NCBI GenBank assembly: GCA_937892395.1
Contig: CALAGJ010000171.1
Coordinates: 1 to 10,641 of the forward strand
Origin: an uncultured Parafilimonas sp.
GTDB taxonomy: Bacteria; Bacteroidota; Bacteroidia; Chitinophagales; Chitinophagaceae
Reading direction: 5' to 3'
DNA length: 10,641 bases
Of the stretch, positions 1 through 6,613 are shown one piece after another (the stretch's first letter is position 1; each line of letters starts with the position of its first letter). Both the position numbers and the translations under genes were made by a program. Below the pieces are notes generated by a model. The model was not told where the DNA came from. It ran no database searches and saw only the letters and a list, made by a program, of their open reading frames with translations.

Positions 1-441
1 ATAGCACGTGTGCAGCCAAAGGATTTTGAAGATTTCAGCCTTTGGAGATATTGGGATGGTAGTAACTGGAACCCGGATATAAACAAAGTGGCAGATGTAA
101 CTTCAAGACTATCGAATGAAATGAGCATTAGTCCACTGCCAGATGGAAGGTATGCACTTATATTTCAAGTGGATGGTTTAGGACCTTATGTGGGTATGCG
201 GCTTAGCCACACCCCTTATGGCCCTTTTGGCCCTATTATAAGATTATATAAGGTTGGAAAAGATGTGCTCAAAGGCCCTTTATATTTTCCATATAATGCC
301 AAAGGCCATCCTGCCCTGAGTCAGACAGGTGAGCTTCGAATTTCTTACAATGTAAACTCTTTTAATTTTTGGGGAGGGGATATTCAGCATGATGGACATT
401 TATATAGACCACGCTTTTTGAAGCTGAAATGGTATAAGTAG
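1..441 (+). CDS. C-terminal part of a probable secreted beta-propeller protein (DUF4185/DUF5005-like), partial
   Basis: The frame is open from the first base (ATA GCA CGT GTG...), so the gene starts upstream of the window; the GTG at 10 is only an internal valine codon. The 146 visible residues end at TAG 439-441. The text is rich in aromatic residues and glycine, with blade-like strands: a W-R-Y-W-D-G-S-N-W stretch near the start, 'SPLPDGRYALIFQ', 'GPFGPI', 'GHPALSQTGELRISYNVNS' and a terminal 'YRPRFLKLKW'. The run 'HPALSQTGELRISYNVNS' followed by YRPRF is what I associate with the last blade of DUF4185/DUF5005-type propellers, which are related in fold to GH32/GH43 glycosidases. Substrate and catalytic status cannot be told from this fragment. 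The protein ends right after the propeller, without a T9SS sorting domain. Family call is by recognition of wording only. Confidence 0.6.
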   Translation: MARVQPKDFEDFSLWRYWDGSNWNPDINKVADVTSRLSNEMSISPLPDGRYALIFQVDGLGPYVGMRLSHTPYGPFGPIIRLYKVGKDVLKGPLYFPYNAKGHPALSQTGELRISYNVNSFNFWGGDIQHDGHLYRPRFLKLKWYK

Positions 442-558
442 TAGAAAATCATTTTTTTGTGAAATGCATATTCTGTAGCTTCATTTTGTTTCATTTTGAA
501 ATAAAATCAATCAGTTTTATAGTCTTTTTTGATTAACAAACCCCAACCTCAAAATCCT

Positions 559-566
559 TATCTTCG
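559..566 (+). promoter_or_regulatory. Possible -7 box of the gyrB promoter
   Basis: TATCTTCG, within TTATCTTCGCA, matches the Bacteroidota -7 consensus TAnnTTTG at all but one position and would give a leader of about 65 nt before gyrB. No convincing -33 TTTG lies 18-20 nt upstream; the nearest TTTTTTG run ends at 531, 27 nt away. This is therefore a weak call. Confidence 0.33.
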
Positions 567-636
567 CACACCTTAAAAATCCCTGTATTCGGAATAGGTA
601 TCGGCATACAAAGAGGGTTTTTGAAGGAATCAGATT

Positions 637-2613
637 ATGAGTGAAGATTTAAATCAGTCTCAACAGCCGCAGAGTGGCTATGGTGCAGACAGCATACAGG
701 TTTTAGAAGGTTTAGAAGCAGTGCGTAAACGTCCTGCCATGTATATTGGCGATATTGGTGTAAAGGGCCTACACCATCTTGTATATGAAGTAGTGGACAA
801 TTCAATAGATGAGGCATTGGCCGGCTATTGTAAAAACATAACCGTAACCATCCACACAGATAATAGCATTAGCGTTACAGACGATGGCAGGGGCATACCT
901 ACAGCCATGCATACGAAAGAAAAAAGAAGTGCCCTGGAAGTGGTAATGACAGTACTACATGCCGGTGGTAAATTTGATAAAAACACTTACAAAGTTTCCG
1001 GTGGTTTACATGGTGTGGGCGTAAGTTGCGTAAATGCATTGAGCCAGCACCTGCATGTAACTGTACAAAGAGAAGGTAAAATATTTGAGCAGGAATATAA
1101 AATGGGTATTCCCCAATATTCCGTAAGGGAAGCTGGGGTATCGGACCTTACAGGTACCAAAGTACATTTCTGGCCGGATAGCACTATTTTCCAGTCCCTA
1201 ATTTACAACAGGGAAATATTGGAAGGCAGACTGAGAGAATTGTCCTTTTTGAACAGACGCATAAAAATAGACCTCACAGATTTGAGAGAGGTAGATGAAT
1301 CTGGCAATGCCTGGATGAAAACTTTTTATAGTGAAGGTGGTATTGTAGAATTTGTAGAAATGTTAGATAAAAGTGCAAAGAGAAACCCACTGATATCAAC
1401 AACACTTTATGTAGAAGGATTGGATGAAGCCACCAATGTGGCAGTAGAAGTAGCACTCACTTACAACGATGATTTTAAAGAGCATATTTTTAGCTATGTA
1501 AACAATATCAACACCATTGAAGGAGGTACACATGTAAGCGGATTCAGAACAGCGCTTACCCGTACTTTTAAAAGTTATGGAGATAAAGAAAGTCTTTTTG
1601 AAAAAGCAAAAGTAGAAGTAGAAGGAGATGATTTTAGAGAAGGACTGAGTGCCATTATATCTGTAAAAGTACCCGAGCCACAGTTTGAAGGGCAAACCAA
1701 AACCAAACTGGGTAATAGTGAAGTAAGCGGAATCGTACAAAGCACTGTAAACAGAGCGTTAGAGGCCTATTTAGAGGAAAATCCAAAGGAGGCAAAAAAT
1801 ATTATTAGCAAGGTAATTCTTGCAGCACAAGCAAGGGTGGCAGCTAAAAAAGCCAGAGAATTAGTACAACGCAAAACAGTACTTAGTGGGGGTGGTTTAC
1901 CCGGCAAACTTGCAGATTGTAGTGAAAGAGACCCAAACAAATGTGAGCTTTATTTAGTAGAAGGAGACAGTGCAGGTGGTACAGCAAAACAAGGCCGTGA
2001 CAGAAGCTACCAAGCTATTCTTCCACTTCGTGGAAAAATACTCAACGTAGAAAAAGCAATGGAGCATAAAATCTACGAAAACGAAGAAATTAGAAACATA
2101 TTTACGGCAATGGGTGTAACCATTGGTACACCTGATGATCCAAAGGCACTCAATATTACAAAACTGCGATATCATAAACTCATCATCATGACGGATGCTG
2201 ATGTGGATGGTAGCCATATAGCCACATTAATCCTAACTTTTATATTCCGATATATGAAAGAATTGGTGCAGGAAGGCTATGTATATATAGCACAACCACC
2301 ATTGTATTTGGTGAAAAAAGGAAAAGAACAGGAGTATGCCTATAATGAAGAACAACGCAAAATGCTTATAGAAAAAATTGGCGGTGGCAAAGATGACAGT
2401 GTTAATACACAGCGATACAAAGGTTTGGGTGAGATGAATGCTGATCAGCTTTGGGAAACTACAATGGATCCTATAAGACGCACATTAAAAAGAGTAACCA
2501 TAGAAAGTGCAGCAGAAGCAGACCGTGTATTTAGTATGCTCATGGGAGATGAAGTGCCTCCTCGTAGAGAATTTATTGAAACCCATGCTAAGTATGCGAA
2601 GATAGATGTGTAA
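637..2613 (+). CDS. gyrB: DNA gyrase subunit B
   Basis: This is the ATPase and TOPRIM subunit of type IIA DNA gyrase, which with GyrA introduces negative supercoils. At 658 residues it is the usual compact length, without the large insert found in some proteobacterial GyrB. In the GHKL ATPase domain, the general base is E51 in 'YEVVDNSIDEA', N55 should bind Mg, D82 sits in 'DDGRGIP', and the lid motif 'GGLHGVGVS' is at 122-130. R145 in 'QREGK' corresponds to E. coli R136, the aminocoumarin-contact arginine, and is unchanged. In the transducer domain, K355 of 'QTKTKLGN' is the expected ATP-contacting lysine. The TOPRIM domain carries 'EGDSAGG' (442-448), 'PLRGKILN' (463-470) and the metal-binding 'DADVDGSH' (520-527). 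The tail 'QRYKGLGEM' (592-600) is typical of GyrB. The ATG is preceded at suitable distance by GAAGGAA, a good ribosome binding site. ParE is the alternative, but length and motif wording favour GyrB. Confidence 0.97.
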   Translation: MSEDLNQSQQPQSGYGADSIQVLEGLEAVRKRPAMYIGDIGVKGLHHLVYEVVDNSIDEALAGYCKNITVTIHTDNSISVTDDGRGIPTAMHTKEKRSALEVVMTVLHAGGKFDKNTYKVSGGLHGVGVSCVNALSQHLHVTVQREGKIFEQEYKMGIPQYSVREAGVSDLTGTKVHFWPDSTIFQSLIYNREILEGRLRELSFLNRRIKIDLTDLREVDESGNAWMKTFYSEGGIVEFVEMLDKSAKRNPLISTTLYVEGLDEATNVAVEVALTYNDDFKEHIFSYVNNINTIEGGTHVSGFRTALTRTFKSYGDKESLFEKAKVEVEGDDFREGLSAIISVKVPEPQFEGQTKTKLGNSEVSGIVQSTVNRALEAYLEENPKEAKNIISKVILAAQARVAAKKARELVQRKTVLSGGGLPGKLADCSERDPNKCELYLVEGDSAGGTAKQGRDRSYQAILPLRGKILNVEKAMEHKIYENEEIRNIFTAMGVTIGTPDDPKALNITKLRYHKLIIMTDADVDGSHIATLILTFIFRYMKELVQEGYVYIAQPPLYLVKKGKEQEYAYNEEQRKMLIEKIGGGKDDSVNTQRYKGLGEMNADQLWETTMDPIRRTLKRVTIESAAEADRVFSMLMGDEVPPRREFIETHAKYAKIDV

Positions 2614-2618
2614 TCTGG

Positions 2619-2939
2619 TTAGTGCTTTTCGAATATGCTATCAAGGTAGTTCAATTTAATGGAGAAGAAGTTTGAAAAAAATATGTTGCAACCTTCTTTG
2701 TCAGTTGCTATACTTTTAGAAGGCGTAATCGACACTTAATAAGATGATCCCTTTGTGAGATTTATTGATATGAAAGTATAATCAGTATATGTGGATTGTC
2801 CGGAGCTATTACTAATGGTGTTTAAAACTACTTTTCTTATACCTTCATAAGTAGAGTTAGACGTTTTGGATGAACAATAAGTAATAGTACCTCCACCTCC
2901 TGATTGTATATTGACTGTGTCATCTTCTACTTCACCATA
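2619..2939 (-). pseudogene. Remnant of a GEVED-domain surface protein
   Basis: Read on the minus strand from about 2939, the frame gives 'YGEVEDDTVNI' (GEVED at 2936-2922), then a Gly-rich linker and 'TITYCSSKTSNSTYEGIRK', 'NTISNSSGQSTYTDYT' and 'INLTKGSSY'. An in-frame TAA at 2736-2738 follows, then 'VSITPSKS'; the same frame closes at 2619-2621. This reproduces the end of one GEVED repeat (typically ...TYGEVEDYTVNI) followed by the first half of the next (typically YC...SYE.I..V..G.INNSSG...YTDYT...T.L..GSSY.ITVTP). GEVED domains occur in large secreted T9SS-exported peptidases and adhesins of Bacteroidota. Neither the N-terminal body of the gene nor the second half of the second repeat is present, so this is an internal fragment, not a gene. 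It converges on gyrB from the other strand. The stop codon and truncation at both ends indicate that it is dead. Confidence 0.7.
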
Positions 2940-3394
2940 AATAACAAAGGTGAAATCTCCTCATTCTATCTCTCACAGGGCAATACACACATCAGTAGTC
3001 TAAAAATAACATCCAGTATGACCAAAGAAATGTTTGGAAAAGTTTCTAGGGGGTAAAGGATATTTCAATAAAGCATCGGCAGATTTACTTTTTGATGAAG
3101 GCATACAATTAATAACTGGTGTAAGAAGAAATATGAAAAAAAACATTGAACAATGAAGAAAATTTATTGCTCCGCAATCGCTTGTTAATTGAAAAAGTAA
3201 ATGACGAATAAAAAATATTTACCAAGTGGAACATATCATGCACTCAAATACAGCCAGATTGATTTTACACATTGTGGGTGTTATTGTCGTTTACTCTTTC
3301 CTCCATCAAAAAACCTTCCATCAAACAAAATATTCAAGAAACAACCACTGCTCTCACCGCTCCATTTAATCAACAAAAATTAATCGGAGCTTAA
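2937..3394 (+). pseudogene. Decayed IS982-family transposase, C-terminal half
   Basis: A transposase can be pieced together across frame changes. Frame 1 (2940-3053) reads 'NNKGEISSFYLSQGNTHI' and then 'MTKEMFGKV'. A shift near 3051 leads to 'GKGYFNKASADLLFDEGIQ' followed by 'LITGVRRNMKK' (3052-3140). Another shift near 3150 gives 'EENLLLRNRLLIEKVNDE', ending at a TAA at 3209. One lost base then gives 'KNIYQVEHIMHS' and 'LHIVGVIVVYSFLHQK' (3211-3312). A last shift yields 'KPSIKQNIQE', which stops at TAA 3392-3394. The order VNDKGEI, GN-D, FGKL-DKGY, IQLITKIRKNMK, LLRKR-IE-VNDELKNI, Q-EHTRHR is that of IS982-family transposases. The DKGY aspartate lies at a frameshift, while the late glutamate (LLRNRLLIE) survives. 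The N-terminal half is missing and its place is taken by the GEVED remnant. I saw no terminal inverted repeats. The element is surely non-functional. Confidence 0.78.
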
Positions 3395-3450
3395 ACCGAA
3401 ATCAGGTTAGCAAAATACAGATGTTTCCGTCTTATATAGTTAAAACTACT

Positions 3451-6318
3451 TTACACAAATTCACATGTGGCACTTTGCTTTTGTTTTTTAATACCGGAAG
3501 GCAAACCTTCATATACAAGTTGACCACCATCATTGCCTGCACCAGGACCCAATTCTATTAACCATCCTGCAGCTTTAATTACATCAATATTATGCTCTAT
3601 TACCAATACGCTATGGCCTTTTTGTATCAGTGCTTCAAAAGCCGCTAATAATTTATTGATATCATGAAAATGAAGTCCAGTGGTTGGTTCATCAAAAATA
3701 AATAGCACAGGATCTGCTACATTTCCCCTGCCTAAAAATGAAGCCAGCTTTATTCTTTGCGCTTCGCCACCACTGATGGTATCGCTACTTTGCCCCAGCT
3801 TCATGTAGCCCAAACCTGTATCTTGAAGTGGTTGCAATGCTTTTGAAATGGATAGCGATTCCCGTTGATAGTTTTGAGCGGCCGCACTAAAAAATGTTAT
3901 TGCTTCATCCACACTCATATCAAGTACATCATATACATTCTTATCTTTATATTGTACTTCCAGCACTTCTTCCTTAAATCTTTTTCCCTTGCATACATCA
4001 CAGGTCAGATGCACATCTGCCAAAAACTGCATTTCTATAATTTGTTCGCCTTCTCCCTTGCAGGCATCACAGCGGCCACCATCTACATTAAATGAAAAAT
4101 GCTTGGGTTGAAAGCCCCTAATTTTTGACAAGGGTAATGAACTGAAAAGGTCTCTTACTCCATCCCATGCCTTTATATAGGTAACTGGATTACTACGGCT
4201 ACTTCTACCAATTGGATTTTGATCCACCAGCTCCACATGGGTTATTTCTTTCCAATCTCCACCAATTGCTGTATGCAAACCCGGTTTGTCTGTCGCTTCT
4301 CCAAGCAACTTCATGAGTGCAGGATATAAAATTTGCTTAACCAAAGTTGTTTTCCCACTACCACTTACCCCACTTACCACACATAGTGTATGTAGTGGAA
4401 AATTGACCGTTATATTTTTCAAATTGTTTTGTCTGGCACCTTCCACAGATATCCATTTCTTTAATTTTGTGGGCAGTTCTAATTTTCTAATTACTTTACT
4501 GCCATTGAGGTACTGCGCTGTAAGGCTATGTTTTACTTTGCAGATTGCATCATAAGTTCCTGTGGCTACAATTTCACCACCTAAGTGTGAGGCTAATGGG
4601 CCCATATCAATTATATGATCTGCCATACGCATCATTAGGTCATCATGTTCTACTACTACAACTGTATTGCCAGCATTGCGCAGTTTATATAATACTTGAA
4701 TAAGCTTTTTAGTATCCCTTGCGTGCAGTCCTATGGAGGGTTCATCCAAGATATAAAGGGAATCTGTAAGGGTACTACCCAAACTTTTTGTAAGCTGTAT
4801 GCGCTGGCTTTCGCCACCACTTAGGCTATTGGCCAAACGATCTAAGTTCAGGTATCCCAAACCCACATCTGTCAGGGTTTCTAAGCGTTGATTTATTTCT
4901 AACAAAATTCTTTTGGCTATGGCCGCATCCTGTTTTGACAGTTCTAATTTGCTAAACCATTTTTGCAAATCCACTGCCTGCATTCTACAAAGTTCTCCAA
5001 TGTGTTTGTCGGTAATTTTTACATATAGTGCCTCTTTGCGTAGCCGATATCCACCACATTCCGGACAGGAGGTGCGGCCTCTATATCTACTCAATAAAAC
5101 CCTATACTGTACTTTATATAACTGTTGTTCTACATCTTTAAAAAATTCATTTATGCCAAGTATTTTACCAGATCCATTCCATAGTGTTTGATATTGTGCC
5201 TCAGACAAATCTGCAATTGACTTATGTATTGGAAAGCCAATTTCCTTAGCACCTTTTAAAAATTGATCTTTCCACCATACTAATTTTTCTCCTTTCCATG
5301 GAGCCACTGCCCCATCATATAAGCTGAGACTGGCATCTGGTATTACCAAATCTTTATCTATACCAAGCACCTGGCTAAATCCTTCGCAGGTAGGGCATGC
5401 CCCATAAGGGTTATTGAATGAAAAAAGATTGGGTACTGGTTCTTCAAATTTAATTCCATCCAATTCAAACCTATTGCTAAAATGAATGAGTTGTTTTTCA
5501 TTTATTTCCAACATTAAATCACCCTCACCTTCATAAAATGCAAGGCTTGCACTATCGTTCATCCTATGTATATCTTCCTCATCCCATTCTTTTGTTATAA
5601 AACGGTCTATTAAAACATAGCATGCCGCACTGTTTTCTTTGTAACCCGTCCATTCATCCATATATGCTTCTTGCTCTTGCAATAGATCTTCAATCAAAAC
5701 AATGGCAGATTCATGGCCTTTTGTGGCTCTTTTATACAAACGAGTAAGCCCTTTTTGAAGTAAGATTTGCAATTCTTCTTTGGCTCTGCGATGAAGATGT
5801 TGTTTGAAAGGAATGAGCAAAAAGACTTTCTTGTTGATGGGTAGTTTTTGAATGGCAGCTACTACATCTGGCACATCATCTTTTTTTACTATATTTCCAC
5901 TTATTGGCGAAATAGTTTTTCCCACCCTGGCATACAATAAGCGGAGGTAATCATAAATTTCTGTCATACTACCCACCGTGCTACGAGGAGTACGGGTTAT
6001 CACTTTTTGTTCTATAGCTATGGCTGGGCAAAGCCCTTTGATATAATCTACATCTGGCTTTACCATACGTGCCATAAACTGGCGGGCATAGGCACTAAGG
6101 CTTTCCGCATATTTACGCTGTCCTTCTGCAAATAGTGTATCCATACATAAGCTGGATTTACCACTGCCAGATACACCAGTTACTACAATAAATTTATTGC
6201 GAGGAAAAACTACATCAATGTTTTTCAAGTTATGAACCCTTGCACCTTTTATTACAATTCCATCTACTTCCGATGGCGCTGCCGCAGATACTTTTGCTTT
6301 TTTTACTACTCTACCCAT
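3451..6318 (-). CDS. uvrA: UvrA-type excinuclease ABC subunit A (N-terminal zinc module incomplete)
   Basis: This is the damage-recognition ATPase of nucleotide excision repair, which as a dimer loads UvrB on damaged DNA. At 955 residues it is full length. The first ABC half has Walker A 'GVSGSGKSS' (48-56), signature 'LSGGESQR' (499-506) and Walker B 'LYILDEPSIGLH' (521-532). The second half has 'GVSGSGKTT' (650-658), 'ISGGEAQR' (848-855) and 'LFIFDEPTTGLH' (872-883). A UvrB-binding region of normal size lies at about 131-250, which argues against the shortened UvrA2 class. The C-terminal zinc module is intact (C750, C753, C773, C776), as is the 'CPECGG' pair (C418/C421). The first zinc module keeps only C308/C311; the usual upstream pair is replaced by 'FSNRFELDG' (280-288). 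An earlier 'CPxCG'-type spot reads 'SPISG' (137-141). Many Bacteroidota carry more than one UvrA, so this may be a paralogue. It has its own promoter and is separated from the upstream gene by a terminator. Confidence 0.93.
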   Translation of the reverse strand: MGRVVKKAKVSAAAPSEVDGIVIKGARVHNLKNIDVVFPRNKFIVVTGVSGSGKSSLCMDTLFAEGQRKYAESLSAYARQFMARMVKPDVDYIKGLCPAIAIEQKVITRTPRSTVGSMTEIYDYLRLLYARVGKTISPISGNIVKKDDVPDVVAAIQKLPINKKVFLLIPFKQHLHRRAKEELQILLQKGLTRLYKRATKGHESAIVLIEDLLQEQEAYMDEWTGYKENSAACYVLIDRFITKEWDEEDIHRMNDSASLAFYEGEGDLMLEINEKQLIHFSNRFELDGIKFEEPVPNLFSFNNPYGACPTCEGFSQVLGIDKDLVIPDASLSLYDGAVAPWKGEKLVWWKDQFLKGAKEIGFPIHKSIADLSEAQYQTLWNGSGKILGINEFFKDVEQQLYKVQYRVLLSRYRGRTSCPECGGYRLRKEALYVKITDKHIGELCRMQAVDLQKWFSKLELSKQDAAIAKRILLEINQRLETLTDVGLGYLNLDRLANSLSGGESQRIQLTKSLGSTLTDSLYILDEPSIGLHARDTKKLIQVLYKLRNAGNTVVVVEHDDLMMRMADHIIDMGPLASHLGGEIVATGTYDAICKVKHSLTAQYLNGSKVIRKLELPTKLKKWISVEGARQNNLKNITVNFPLHTLCVVSGVSGSGKTTLVKQILYPALMKLLGEATDKPGLHTAIGGDWKEITHVELVDQNPIGRSSRSNPVTYIKAWDGVRDLFSSLPLSKIRGFQPKHFSFNVDGGRCDACKGEGEQIIEMQFLADVHLTCDVCKGKRFKEEVLEVQYKDKNVYDVLDMSVDEAITFFSAAAQNYQRESLSISKALQPLQDTGLGYMKLGQSSDTISGGEAQRIKLASFLGRGNVADPVLFIFDEPTTGLHFHDINKLLAAFEALIQKGHSVLVIEHNIDVIKAAGWLIELGPGAGNDGGQLVYEGLPSGIKKQKQSATCEFV

Positions 6319-6332
6319 TTTACTGAAGGTTG

Positions 6333-6362
6333 CTAAACTACAAAGCGAAAATTAATCGCAAA
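6333..6362 (-). promoter_or_regulatory. Probable uvrA promoter
   Basis: On the minus strand, TTTG (6362-6359), an 18-nt spacer and TAGTTTAG (6340-6333) match the Bacteroidota TTTG/TAnnTTTG arrangement with one mismatch in the -7 box. Transcription would begin only about 10 nt before the uvrA ATG at 6318. No Shine-Dalgarno-like stretch is seen in the short leader. Confidence 0.5.
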
Positions 6363-6432
6363 TTTTTTCTGATGCCACACCACAGATTTGGTTTTGTCTT
6401 TTTCCAAAAACCCCGAAAGGGAAATTAATCCC

Positions 6433-6462
6433 ATAATAAGAATGCTAAACCATTTTTATTAT
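6433..6462. repeat. 12-bp AT-rich inverted repeat upstream of uvrA
   Basis: ATAATAAGAATG and CATTTTTATTAT flank the 6-nt loop CTAAAC. Eleven of 12 positions pair, and the remaining one is a G-T wobble on the plus strand. It lies about 115-145 nt upstream of the uvrA start, outside the likely promoter. There is no T-run immediately after it on either strand, so it is not a clear terminator. An operator or a structured RNA element are both possible. Confidence 0.5.
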
Positions 6463-6574
6463 CCCGATTTGAAAAAAAATACTTTTTAAAGAAAAAAAGT
6501 TAAAATTATTTTATAGTTGGCACGGTTTATGAAATTTTATATAACGTTTTTTAAGGGTTTAGGGTTGAAAAAAA

Positions 6575-6609
6575 GGGGCGATTATTCTTAATCAGCCCCA
6601 ATTTTTTTT
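6575..6609 (-). terminator. Bidirectional intrinsic terminator downstream of the UbiD-like gene
   Basis: The stem GGGGC-GATTA (6575-6584) pairs with TAATC-GCCCC (6589-6599) around a 4-nt loop, with one bulged base at 6594. On the minus strand seven T follow directly (positions 6574-6568), ending transcription 15 nt after the stop of the decarboxylase gene. On the plus strand AA and eight T (6602-6609) follow, so it could also stop plus-strand transcripts. It isolates uvrA from the gene upstream of it. Confidence 0.85.
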
Positions 6610-6613
6610 ATAC

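Noticed and set aside
503..534. A terminator after the first gene (AATCA...TGATT around a T-run)
   Set aside because: A five-base AT-rich stem with a long loop, and the T-run lies inside rather than after it.
1396..1740. A 114-codon minus-strand frame inside gyrB
   Set aside because: It lies fully antisense to the conserved gyrB coding sequence and is Phe/Tyr rich, as expected for the complement of AT-rich codons.
3201..3383. A 60-codon plus-strand frame between gyrB and uvrA
   Set aside because: It is the wrong frame of the IS982 transposase remnant; the transposase wording lies in the other two frames over the same bases.
3388..3420. A terminator or IS inverted end (AACCGAAATCAGGTT) after the transposase remnant and downstream of uvrA
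   Set aside because: The stem is only AACC/GGTT with no T-run, and no matching copy was seen at the other end of the remnant.
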